Positions 12,536 to 23,276 of a stretch of DNA of 64,000 bases are shown piece after piece. The notes beneath the pieces are model-generated. The model was not told where the DNA came from. It ran no database searches and worked only from the letters and a program-made list of their open reading frames with translations. The DNA comes from Rallus limicola (lineage: Eukaryota > Chordata > Aves > Gruiformes > Rallidae): contig JAKCOZ010000014.1 of the NCBI GenBank assembly GCA_022605955.1, positions 14,514,001 to 14,578,000 on the forward strand, written 5' to 3'. The position numbers and the translations under genes are program-made. Numbering within the stretch: position 1 is the stretch's first letter; each line of letters begins with the position of its first letter.

Positions 12536-13070
12536 ATTTTAGTTCGTTTTTTCTATCCCTATTATTACTTGAGGCATTCAAAATTTAAACTGGTTTGAAA
12601 TTAATCCTGTTCTTTTCCTGTTTCCAAATGGACATTTGTTTCTTTGCATGGAAGCTAAATGTAATAATTCCTATCCTCCACAAAGAAGCATTTTAAGGAT
12701 TTGCAATATTGCAGTTTCAGCAGGGACATCACTGTTAAATGTAATATGGTATGGGAGTGATAACTGTTACTAGACAACAGTGTAAAAATTCTTCTTGCAT
12801 TTTGCTGATTATTCTTTCCAAAACAACAGCCTATCTGTGAGTTATGATCCACTTCTCTGAGTGAATACTGTTATTTGTTTTAGAAATCTACATCTACTTA
12901 AAACAAGCCTTAGCTCAGTTTGATTTACTGAGCATTTAAGCCCCAAAGGATGCATGGTCAATGCATTCCATTAAAGAATAGATACACAGATCTACTGACA
13001 ATGGCCAGAATTTGCTTATTGCTCATTACATTTACAGCACAGGTCTGGACGTTTGGGCCTTTGGTGTCTG

Positions 13071-13168
13071 CTGCTGACTGTGTGTGAAATTATTTAACCC
13101 TTCTATATTTAAGCTCCCTTAGCTGGGCATTTTACCAACTTCAGAGGGGTATTACAACATTGAACTAA
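13071..13168 (-). repeat. Possible MIR-type SINE relic
   Basis: 'gactgtgtgtgaaattattt' then 'aacccttctatatttaagct' and, after a gap, 'ggggtattacaacattgaac' follow the order of the MIR core in reverse complement (tgtgacc...cttaacctctctgtgcctcag...aggg.tgttgtgag). Old SINEs of this kind occur across amniotes. The alignment is by eye and weak. Confidence 0.4.
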
Positions 13169-14504
13169 GAGCTGGCCTTTTTGAGTTCCTCAGATAAAAA
13201 AGTGCCAAGCAGTACTGAAAATCTGGAGGGACTGTGCTGACATTTAGGATGTGGTTCTCGTTTTCCTTTCTGTTGAGCTTCACTAACTTCAGCAGCTTTT
13301 TCTGCTAATCATTTCCAGACAGAAGAATCACATATTTTAAAGGGCGAGGAAGAAATCTTCCTCCAATAGGCCTATTCTTCCAGTCGGTAAAAACCAAGCA
13401 GGCTTTTTCTATTTGGCTTCCCAGTGAGGAAGAAACAGATGTAACTAAGGATGTGTATATTCCAAACATATTCGTGTTTCATTTATGAAATAATATCCAC
13501 CTTGGAGTGGAGATGGATCAACAGGGTGAAGGGCAGGACCTTCATTTTGAGTACCAGTGCTTTTACCTTGGACTGAGAAACAGACACCAAGAGCAAATTT
13601 ATCTACAGTTTTGTGTGATTCTTCTTGCTTTCTGCAGAGCCTTGTGCAGCAAAAGTGAATGGCATCACAGGATATTTTCCTTTATGGCTCCAGGCTCTGG
13701 TGGCTCTTTCGGAAACATGCTTAGGAAGACAGAGATTGTTCCTTGGCAACACTTGCAGTATTATCAGTTATAGCAAGTTCAGTCTCATTTGAGATAAAAT
13801 TCTTTGTATTATCATACTGCTTCTGTGTCCCTCAATGTGTGGTGTCTTACTCTTCCAAGATCACATGCTTATTAACTTCAGATTCCCAGTAAGCTACACC
13901 AGGCTAAAGTTACTTTATCTTTTAGCTCTTTGTAATTCTTCTCTTATCTTACCGCTTTTCCATTCTTCTTTCAGCTGTATACAAGCACCTTGTAACTTCC
14001 CCCTGAGCTATTCTCCAGCCATGTTCTAGAAGAATCTAGTTGAGCACTTGTGACAGAAAGATTTGCTAAAAGATTGCAAGGGTGTTTGTGTGTTTGGGGT
14101 TTTTAAGTTTGGGAAGCAGTGTGTTGCCTTCAGTCCACTGAACCTTCTGGATAAATTTATATTACTTTTAGGTTTTTTACTAGTCCACTGTTCTTTTATT
14201 TCTGCAATGTAAAAAAAAAGGGCAGAAAAATGAGACTGGAGACTTCATATTCAACTTCAGATTCCAGCAAGTAGGAAACCAGCAAATACTGAATACTAGC
14301 ATTATAATAATTGATTTTGACAGTGAATTCTTCTCAAACACTTCTCCAGTCAGCTCAAAATATGAATCTTTAATGCACATCAAATCAGATAACATTTTTA
14401 TCATTCTTTCAATAACACCTCTTAAAGTTATCTCATTTCTACCTCACATACCATCACGCAAATATTGTTGTCTACTTCCAAATTAGGTTGTAAGTTCTTT
14501 ACAA

Positions 14505-14600
14505 TTGTGTGTGATCTTGAGCACGTTATTTGAATTTGGAAACAAGAATAGTAATACTATGCCTTCATAAGTACCAGCTATGTAGGAAACTGGGAGTAGG
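14505..14600 (-). repeat. Possible MIR-type SINE relic
   Basis: 'gtgtgatcttgagcacgtta' and 'caagaatagtaatactatgc' match in order the reverse-complement MIR blocks 'tgtgaccttgggcaagtca' and 'ggataataatagtacctac'. The piece is short and diverged. Confidence 0.4.
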
Positions 14601-15424
14601 GAAGTCAATGCCAATTAGGTATTTTTTCAACAACTTACACTCAGTTTAGCTGTGTGTGGGTTTTGATCCATCAAAAGCTGTTGGCATTTTCTGTAGCTAT
14701 TGAAATGTGTGATTTATTGGATCAAGGTCAATAATATGTTCATTTATATAAACTTATATACAGTACCTCAATGGCTCATTTTTAATGGTTCTGAGTTCAA
14801 AAATTATATTTTTAGAAGCAATTAAGTGTAAGGCTTACATAAAGTAGGCAGTCTTTCCAAAAAAGTTGAGCAAATATTAATGAAATCTGTTTACTGCGAG
14901 TTCTAAATAAATATATCAAATCAATCATTGTTAGCAGCTACCTTTCACATACTCACCTTTATCACTAACAAACAGCTGAAAATACTAAATTTGACGTTTT
15001 CTTTTCTTCTCCACAGCTTTAACTAGACCAATCACAATTTAATTTTTCACCAGGCAAATGCCATCTACCATTTAACAACTTATTTAATAACTACAGTATC
15101 CTTAAGGAATGCCAATATCATACACAACAAATAATCATGAATGTTACCACTAACCGGTTTCTCTATATAATTTTTCATATTATTGGGACAGAATTTATGC
15201 ATTACTTAAACTGGCTGTGTTTTCTGCCTGTTTAACATGTGCTTCTATGCTGTTCTGTGTTAAACTGCAGTAACATTGGATTTACATTTTTTTAAACACA
15301 GTATTTGCTACAGAGAAATGAAAGTGGTCTTCATGTGGTACATCTTTCTTCATGTGAATATGCACCAGTAAATCAAACTAATACACTTAATCTCGGTGTC
15401 CTTGCAGATGCAAGATTACCAAAC

Positions 15425-15454
15425 GGGGGTGGGGGGGGGGGGGTGGGGGGGAGG
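15425..15454 (+). repeat. G-run with G-quadruplex potential
   Basis: The tract is G5-T-G13-T-G7-A-G2, almost pure guanine over 30 bases. It can supply four or more G-tracts for an intramolecular quadruplex on the plus strand. It lies 27 bases before a T23 run. Homopolymers of this kind are prone to length change and assembly error. Confidence 0.85.
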
Positions 15455-15481
15455 AAGTAGTATTAACACATCTCAGCCTGA

Positions 15482-15504
15482 TTTTTTTTTTTTTTTTTTT
15501 TTTT
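15482..15504. repeat. T23 homopolymer
   Basis: An uninterrupted run of 23 T. On the minus strand it would be a poly(A) tract. No AATAAA is seen just upstream on that strand, so a retrocopy tail is not supported. Confidence 0.85.
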
Positions 15505-18023
15505 AATCTCACTGCTCAAGACCATTTGTCATCTCAGAACCTGCTAATAAATGCAGGTAAAGACTTTAATGCAAATTAACTAGAAGGGAGTAGTGCCAGT
15601 TGAAAAGTCTGGCTCATTTTTATCATATGGAGATACCATCAGTGATTTGATTAGTCTTTGATAAACCTTTTTAGGATTTAAGAAAGGTGAGCAGAGTGAC
15701 ACAAAGGAAAAGCAGTGAAGTTCAACAACAGCTCAAGTGGAGGGGCTGTAACAGACAGTATTAGAGGAGACTGACTTTCCAGGCTTTGAGAAGGGCTTGT
15801 GATATTTCATGCATTGCACCGATTCTCCTATCCATTGAGCTGTGATTAACGCAGTTGTATATGAAGCTGGGGAAAAAAGCATGACTTAGTTATATCTGCA
15901 AAACATATTGTTCTGAAGGAAAAATAGTCTAGTTTGGCTGGTGGGTGTAGGGTAGGTGCCAAGATAGCTAAATCATCAGCACGCAAGCACTCCTGGGAAA
16001 GAGTGTGGAAAGTCCCCTGATTTTATACAGTGTGTTAAAATAGTTCTTTTGTTTGCATCATGTTAAGGTTGAATAAGATACCATCTGTGCTGAGATACCA
16101 TCTTATGACAAGAATAATGACCATAATTGGTCTTTTACCAGCTCCTGCTACTCATAAAAGAGATGTGAAGATGTGTACCAGGCAAAGCAGGCCTGGATGG
16201 GTGCCCAGTTGTGTCTTTTGCCTGAAAAGGTTCAAAAATGCAGTAGGAGTCTGCATAGATTGGAGGCAAGAAGCAATACTCTCTAAGGATGAGTTCAAAA
16301 TCTAAAGATTTAGGAAGACTTTGAGAATAGTAACACATCTGGGTCTTGGTTCCCATGGTAAGAAGGCATAAGCAGTCACAGATTCTGCATGTATGAGTAA
16401 ATTAAATGTGCCCAGGATTGACTTTGAGGTCAAATGGCATGGAAGAGCCTGTCTGTACTGTTAAACTCTGACCTTCCAAACTGGGGTGGCTGCATCCAAA
16501 TCCCCACTGGGAATGATACCTGGCCAATGCCAACTTCTGAACTACACCCAGGACTTGTTTGCAGAACAGGCTGTTAGCCTTGGGCCAAAACATTATAGCA
16601 ATTTAACAGTGTTGATGACTGAGACATGGTGTTTGGTACTGCTTCGTTTGGTACTGTTTCGTTTACCGCTATAGATTTTGTCTGTGTTCAGCTGTATCTC
16701 TGCTTGTGTGTCCTCCTTATGTGACATTTGAACTGCATCAATTTAAAATTTTGACCACACCAGGTGCCCTGAGGGTAATGAAAATAGGTACAATAAAGAG
16801 TATTTAACTGAGGCAAAACCTTCAGTGTGAGTTACACCTCACGTGCATCCTAACACACTCTTCTGTACACCCTTCTAATCTGGAGTTTTCCATTATTATT
16901 GGCTGAACTGCTATAAATGTTCTTCAGCATGTATTTGCGGTTCAGACGGTGCTTTCACAAATACCAGAAAAGAAATAATTGAAAATTATACTTTCAGTGT
17001 ATGTGTGCATACTCTTGCCTTTGCACCCCAAAATTTTTTAGTACAAATGTTTCACCCTGATCCTGGTTTTGAGCTCCTTGAGTACTGGGAAACCAAGTTC
17101 ACTGAGCTGTAGCATCAGCCAAGTATCCAGTATATAGAAATCACGATGACACAGCAGTTTTAATTTCCAATGTTCCTTTGGCTGTTGTTAATTTGTTTGG
17201 TTTTCCTGTTAAAGTAGTTTAATTTCAGCAGATATCTGGCAGGTGGCTGAAAAGGGCAGGGTGACATTAGTCAGATCCTGCTTAGTGCCGTGGGGAGAAA
17301 GCTGCCTTTACATGGCTGAGAGCCTGAGACCTTGTAGGGGGATGGTTCTGGTGGCTGAGCCACCTCTGCTGTGGTCAGTGGGTGAGAAGGCAAAATGCAG
17401 CAGGCTTGGCTGACAAGGAACAAGTAAAGGTGTGTGAATGCTGTTAATGGCTAGATGACTGACTCAGTGGGTGTTTCAGTCATGTAACGCACCGGAAACT
17501 TTGAGTGATGGAATCCACATCTTAGCGGTCTGTATAGCAGGGCGGCAGAACAGTGACAGTAAACTTGGGTGGCTGTAGGGAAGAAAGAGGCAAGTGTGCG
17601 GGAGGAGGATCAGGTGATCTGGCAGCAGATATGTAATAAAGCAATAAGCATATAATCTTTTATTGGTACCAGTCAACTTTGCTTAAAATGAGATTTTCCT
17701 TGAAAAATTACTCCACATTCATGTTTCAAAACTATATGAAAGCATTAGCAGAGCCTTGTGTCAGTGATCACATTCCTAAACAACTTTCCTGTGGGCAGGT
17801 GTGTGGTGCTGGAATTTTGAATGTTGCAGAGAAATGGAGGACAGCCCCATCACAATGCCTGGCCTCTTTTAAGCCTGAACAGCAGAAGAGGAGTGTGTTG
17901 TTTGTGAGGCAAACATGTATCCCCTGCCAGCACAGAGAGAAATATTTCTCTTGTGGGTAATTCTGTGTCTGGAGTATCTGGTCCATCTCAGTTCCAAAAC
18001 CTTACACCTCTATTGGTGCTCTT
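15505..18023. other. Gene-free stretch
   Basis: No gene or repeat family recognised. It holds one short tandem duplication: GTTTGGTACTGCTTC at 16631-16645 and GTTTGGTACTGTTTC at 16646-16660, followed by the start of a third copy (GTTTACC). Confidence 0.55.
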
Positions 18024-18125
18024 TTCCAAATGGGAGACTGAGGTACAGAAAGCTCAAGATTTGCCTAACTGGTATGGACCATCTCTCTCTAAGCAGGAAA
18101 TGAGCTGGGTCTCTAGAGCTCCAGA
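18024..18125 (+). repeat. MIR-like SINE core
   Basis: 'tccaaatgggagactgaggt' continuing 'acagaaagctcaagatttgc' and later 'gaaatgagctgggtctctag' parallel the MIR core (gatgaggaaactgaggcacagagaggttaag...tggcagagctgggattc). The order and spacing agree. This is the clearest MIR-type piece in the window. Confidence 0.5.
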
Positions 18126-20258
18126 ACAAGGCTGTCATCCCAGGGTCATCTCCTTTCCCTGTGCCACGATGCTTCTTGTGAAATAAAATGCCTTCCTTGC
18201 TTTCCTGGGAATCTAATTCTGTGCACTGAATAAATAAAACAGTAAAAGCAGGAACAGGAATAATTTACTTTCCCTTTTAAGAGTCTGCAAACTAATTTAT
18301 TCTGTGTTCGTATTTCACTTTTCCCTATCTACCTTCCACATTTTCTGCATTTTCTTCCATGTTTAAAACATGCTGTCGCTTTCACATGTCATTCTTTCTT
18401 AACAACATAATACTTGACATAATCTGCCCTCTGGATCCTTTCTGTGGTGTAATTATGTTATCTTTGTTGTTATTGATTTCTGTTGCTAGGGGATGAGGTC
18501 GTGCCACTTCTGGCCCGTTCCTCTTTGCAATTCAGCTGTATTCTTTTAACTCTTAAAGATTTTTCCTCCTGAGAACACTGAATGCCAAGTTTTGAAGTCA
18601 TACAAAAATGCCAGCAATCCCAGAAGATGACTTTGTCTGAGGAAAGATTGCAAGATTTAATTATAAAATAGGAGAACAGCTAGCCGTTGGGAGAGCTTCT
18701 GATCTTAGCTGGTCCTTTCTGAGAGCAGAATTTGGCCAATGAACTTTGATTTTATTTTTTTTTCTTCTGCCTTGCTATGTTATTGTTCAACAGTTTGAAT
18801 GCTTTCAAGTCAAAATATAGGATTTCTTTATCAGTTGCACACTTCCAATTGAATACCTTTTTTTCTTGAAAGGGGCATGTCCTTTTGAAATACGTAAACT
18901 ATTTTTGCTCTTCACTGAGTTTCTGCTTCTTTATTGAATCTACATTCTATTTTCTCTGCAGAACAGAAATTTGGTTCCAGAAAATGAAGAGGCTGATGCA
19001 GGACTTTTAAGATTTGAAATACAGTTGAAACGAAAGAGAAGGGTGAAATAGCTGAGGGAGGCTTTTTAAAACCAAATTGCTTCTTTCAACATCAACTGGG
19101 ATTTGGTTTTGTCTGTTTATTTGATTCCCTGGTGTGTTTTTTAAGGCAACTTGAGACTGTTATGCACTGTGCTCCTGGGTGAGAGCTCTTGGGGTAAAAT
19201 CTATAGCTTCAGACTTCCTGATTAAACTCTCACGATCTTACTGCAGCATCGCACTAAGTACTCTGACTTCTGCCTGCCTCTCAGAAAGCCCGCAGTGTCA
19301 CTCAAGGATTAGGGAAGTTGGCAGCTCAGCTACTGTGGCCAAAAAATGGTTGCTTGCTTATCTGTAAGGTGCCAGGTGGGACCAGACACCAGACGCTTCT
19401 TCCCAGTCTACTTCAGCCTGCTCTGGGCTTTGCAGCTGCCCAAGTTGCTGAGTCCCAGTTCATATGCTCTGTGGTTGGAAAGAGCTGTCACAATGTCATG
19501 GCAGACTCTGCAATGGTTCATCTGGCAGCTTCAGAAAAAAACAAGGTATAACAACAGACTATTTAAAAGGTTTTTTAACATACTGTTTTATTGTGTCTCG
19601 ACTATCATTTGCTTTCCTTGCATAAGGATGTCAGGGTTCACTCGATATGCAATAATTTTAACACTTGAAAAATTGTAATTACCAACAGCTAGTTAGATAT
19701 TTGGCAGAAGGTGGAAGTTCCTTTTCAAATCTTTTCTTTTTCTGTTTTCCCTTGAAATGTGGATGCTCCAGTGGTATCTCTGAGATTTATTCTCAGAATT
19801 ACATGCCCTTGTGCACAATAAATGTTCAACTTGTGGTGAATCTGGAATCAGAATCTGCAGTTATATTTAGGCCTATATCTGTTCCTGGCTTAAGCAGGGA
19901 GAAATCTATCTTTTACCCTTACCTAAAAACACTTTTGATGCAAAAAATACTTTAGTGATTTTTGTGTTTAGTATGCTTTTAGTATGCCTTTCTCACATTA
20001 GTAGCGAATATGTAGGTGAAAACAGCAAATCTGTCTGTCATCAAATTGCATCCAGGCAAAGAGGAGTAGTCTCAGAAGCTGACTTTTGAACTTTTAAACC
20101 CAAAGTGCTTGCACCAGATGCTTTTTCCTATTGTAACCAACATGAACTATGTCCTAAGTTGGATGTATTTGTGCTAAGGCAAAACGCACTACTAACAGCT
20201 TGCATGGTTCTCAAAAGAATCATGAGCATTATGTCATATAGCGCAGAGTCCTGCTTTG
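18126..20258. other. Gene-free stretch with one exon-like patch
   Basis: No gene recognised. A strong acceptor-like motif with a short open frame is listed at 18962-19051. Otherwise there are only chance frames and T-rich patches (for example 18751-18762). Confidence 0.5.
18962..19051 (+). other. Exon-like patch: acceptor followed by 29-codon open frame
   Basis: A pyrimidine-rich tract ending CTATTTTCTCTGCAG (to 18961) is a near-ideal 3' splice site. The first in-frame reading after it runs 29 codons to TAG at 19049-19051. The peptide is highly charged, with an acidic centre (ENEEADAG) and a basic end (KRKRRVK). I do not recognise it. No poly(A) signal was noted nearby. It could be a terminal exon, a lncRNA exon or chance. 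Confidence 0.15.
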
Positions 20259-20278
20259 CACACACACACACTCACACT
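20259..20278. repeat. (CA)n microsatellite, short
   Basis: (CA)6 at 20259-20270, followed by an interrupted CTCACAC. Confidence 0.8.
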
Positions 20279-20561
20279 GCTTTCCTGTGAAGAGACACTG
20301 ATTTCTGCATCAAGTCACAGTACATCCCAGACTTGAAAGCTGGTGAAGCATGATGTGGCTGGGTACATAAAGGAGAAGTGTATGAACACTATCATTTCAT
20401 TGCTGGCAGCCTGTAAACAGCAAGAAGCCAAACGGGCATCTTTTTTTTTTCCTCTGTCAATTTTCCTGTTCCCAGAATCTTTCTGTCAACCCTGCACAGA
20501 ACAGACCTCATGTTCAATCAGCCAGCCAACAAAAGAGGTCATATGTTCAGATGTATGTCCT

Positions 20562-20584
20562 TTTCCAGGTATGTGTATGTGCTG
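20562..20584 (+). other. Combined acceptor/donor motif (recursive-splice-like), weaker
   Basis: TGTCCTTTTCCAG|GTATGT places a good acceptor directly against a fair donor, with the junction between 20578 and 20579. Zero-length exons of this form are used for recursive splicing in very long vertebrate introns. The GTATGT donor is weaker than the GTGAGT at 35004, and no transcript evidence exists here. Confidence 0.2.
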
Positions 20585-23230
20585 TGTGTGGCAGAATCAA
20601 ACTAATACTGAGAAAATGATTCATGAAACCATCTCTGAAGAGCACAGCACAAAAGAGTTGGTGGGCAATTTTTGAGCGAGCAAAAAGATGATGTTTAATG
20701 CTGATGAGGGGAGCAGAGGAAAGCAGAACTGTCTGCAGAGGGCTCTGCCTTTTTCAAACACAAACAGTTGCATAGTAAATAAGGGAAAGTCTCGCTGTCT
20801 GTTAGAAGTTCCCTGTGGTAATGCCGGCCATCCTTTACGAGCCCTGTAGGAACAACATCTTTAGTTACAGCTATCAGAGACAGGCTCCTCTCTGCTGCCT
20901 CCTTCTGCTGGCAAAATTCCCAGATTGGACCCATTTGGCTGACAACTTGCTCACCTGCGTCAGCCGATGGTGTGCCAAGGCATCCCAGAGCACTTGGCTC
21001 TGATCTTCCTCAAGGTGAGAACAGCTCTGTGACAGACAGGATCAGCAAAGCAAAGTCTCTCAGCATCTGGGCTGTGTGCGGGTGTGAGATTCCCCTTCAC
21101 ACTATGTGGAGTTCAGACACCAGCTTCTGACACAGCCTGCAATGAGGATGTGCTCCAGCTGCCCAGTTAGTACTGGAGCCAGCCAAACCATTGAGTACCC
21201 ACCTCAGTGTTTTCTGTTACTTACGAGTTTAATCCTGTGCAACTGAATGTTTTTTCCTACATTTAATGTAATAAATAAATCATGCTAACAAGTGGTGGGC
21301 ATGGGAGAAAGTGGGGAGAAGCAGAATTGTTTGCATATTTGTATGAAGCTGATTTAATCTGTTTATGTTGCTCTCTTGTTTAGCAAGATCTTGTTTGTTT
21401 CATATCAACCTGACAGTATAAATACAAATCTGCTTGCTGATGTTATAATCTGAGTCTTTAATCAAGCCCTTTGAAACAGAATTTACACCCTGAGCACTCT
21501 TGGATGCATATCTGTTACCTCTTACAGCTTAATTTACGCTCATAGTTTATACAGCAATAAGGAAGTTTTAAAATATGAAATCTACATCCTCGGGTAATCC
21601 ACTAAAAACACTTATTTACAGTGAGAGCAACACAAAGAGGGATTACTAATAGCTTTCTATTCCCAACTATTGCTGCAGGCAGCAAAACAATAGAATTAAA
21701 TTTGGGTTTATGTGCAGTCTAATCAGCTGATTCCAGGATTACCGACTCTCTCTGGCTCCTTTGGCTATGAATGTATAAAACTGGTCACTTCTGTACTGTT
21801 GTATTTGTAATCCTGCCATTGAATTAACTCAAAACATGCTTGATGAGGTGGAAAGAAAAGGGCTAGAAGGGAAGGAATTAGGAATCAAGGGAAGGATGTT
21901 GGACAACTAGGGTTGATTTGGATTGCTACAATTTCTACTGGAGTCAATAAGACGGGGTGATGACCCAATACAAAATTCAGACATAACATTTGGATTAAAG
22001 GAAAATGCTCCCCTCAGTCCTGTGGAGACTGAGCAAGGTCACTTTTTGGTTACGTTTCTGAGCATTATCATTCTCTTTTTGATGACTTTGTTGGGGAAGA
22101 CTTTTGGCACAATATTATGTGTTAGTAGAACCAATTTGCTTTGTACAGGTTCCGTAGTAATTTGTTTTATTATAATTGCAGAGTTTGCATGGTGTACAAC
22201 AGTTTCAATGAAAGCTGGTCTTGGACTTCACTGAATCAGGCAAAGAATTCATTGGAGTAGGTGGTTATAGGCATTTGAATTACATCCTTGGGTGATTGCT
22301 TTGCAAAATATATCTACGGTCTGATTTGGAACCCTGTGGTGTGTGCTCAGCATTTTAGAGGAGATGTATGTACACAGCCTTGTGCTTCACAGTGATTTTT
22401 AAAAGAAGGGAATCTGTCAAAATTGTAAATGGTTTTAACTTTCTCAGCCACCTGGCTAGAACTTCCCAGCTCTAATCTTGTTCCCATTTCAATGCCATTA
22501 CATTAGTTCAGTTTAGAATCCTGATTCTGTGGGAAGTACTGACATTGTCATTCCTGAGAAGGCAATGGGAAGTGCTCAAGGGTAAAGACTTCTTTTTTTT
22601 TTTTCCTGTGCTCCTTTGAGCACATGGGATTAGACAGAAGGTACTGACTTAATCATCAAAGACCCAGTATTCAAGCCCTTCCTTAATTTCTGCTCAGTTC
22701 TTACTCAGGCAAGGATCCAGTTGACTTCCTTGAGTTCAGCCTCAGCAAAAAAACAAATTAGGGCTTGGCCTCAGGTCTGATATCATACTCCATTTCCTTT
22801 CCGTTTAACTCTTCATCTTACCAGGTAGTGAAGCTGACCTAGAGAAGGTAAAGGGCTTGTTTTGATCATGGATTCTTGAAGCCTCCAAGTATTTCTTTTT
22901 TTTTTTCCCCACAACACAAAGTAGATGTGGGGACTTGGGAGAACTGTGAGAAAATGTCAGCAGTGTCACGAGTATGTAAGAACTGGTGGGGAAAATGATA
23001 CTAGATTCTCTAAATACACAGAATATGAGCATTATTCAAACAACTGATTTCTCATAAAGACTCTGCAGCCCTCTTTAGAGCTCTTTATTTTATCTGCTGC
23101 AGGTCATGATGGCATTTCCTGGCTCAAAAGAGGACCCCAAAATGCCACAGTATAAATGCTGTTTCCTGCCCTGGCACACCCAGTGCTTCTTGCCATGACC
23201 CAAAGGGCAAGCAGACTTTGTCTCTCTCTT
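20585..23230. other. Gene-free stretch; possible conserved noncoding block at 21310-21800
   Basis: No gene recognised. The 21310-21800 part is AT-rich with many homeodomain/POU-type words (TTTGCATAT, AATTTA, TAATC) and no repeat resemblance, in the style of conserved noncoding elements; conservation cannot be judged from one sequence. A 7-bp hairpin, TGTGCTC-cttt-GAGCACA, lies at 22607-22624 after a T-run. Confidence 0.35.
22665..22745. repeat. Possible old amniote SINE relic
   Basis: 'ttcttactcaggcaaggatc' followed by 'cagttgacttccttgagttc' resembles the 'cttactcaggcaaaactcccattgacttcaatggga' module of old amniote repeats. The match is short. Confidence 0.3.
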
Positions 23231-23276
23231 TGTGTGTATATATATAAATACAAGCACAAATATATATATACACACA
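23231..23276. repeat. TG/TA-CA/TA microsatellite forming a perfect 16-bp hairpin
   Basis: TGTGTGTATATATATA (23231-23246) and TATATATATACACACA (23261-23276) are exact reverse complements around a 14-base loop. The tract combines Z-DNA-prone TG and unwinding-prone TA steps. It is probably a compound microsatellite. Confidence 0.85.

Larger units (their letters stand above)
12536..15424. other. Gene-free stretch with two MIR-like relics
   Basis: No gene recognised. Two possible MIR-type SINE pieces are listed separately. A TCAAGGTCA nuclear-receptor (NR5A/ERR-type) half-site lies at 14722-14730; a single site of this length is expected by chance. Confidence 0.5.

Noticed and set aside
15482..15560. 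T23 run as the tail of a minus-strand processed retrocopy
   Set aside because: No poly(A) signal just upstream on the minus strand and no coding resemblance in the adjoining sequence.
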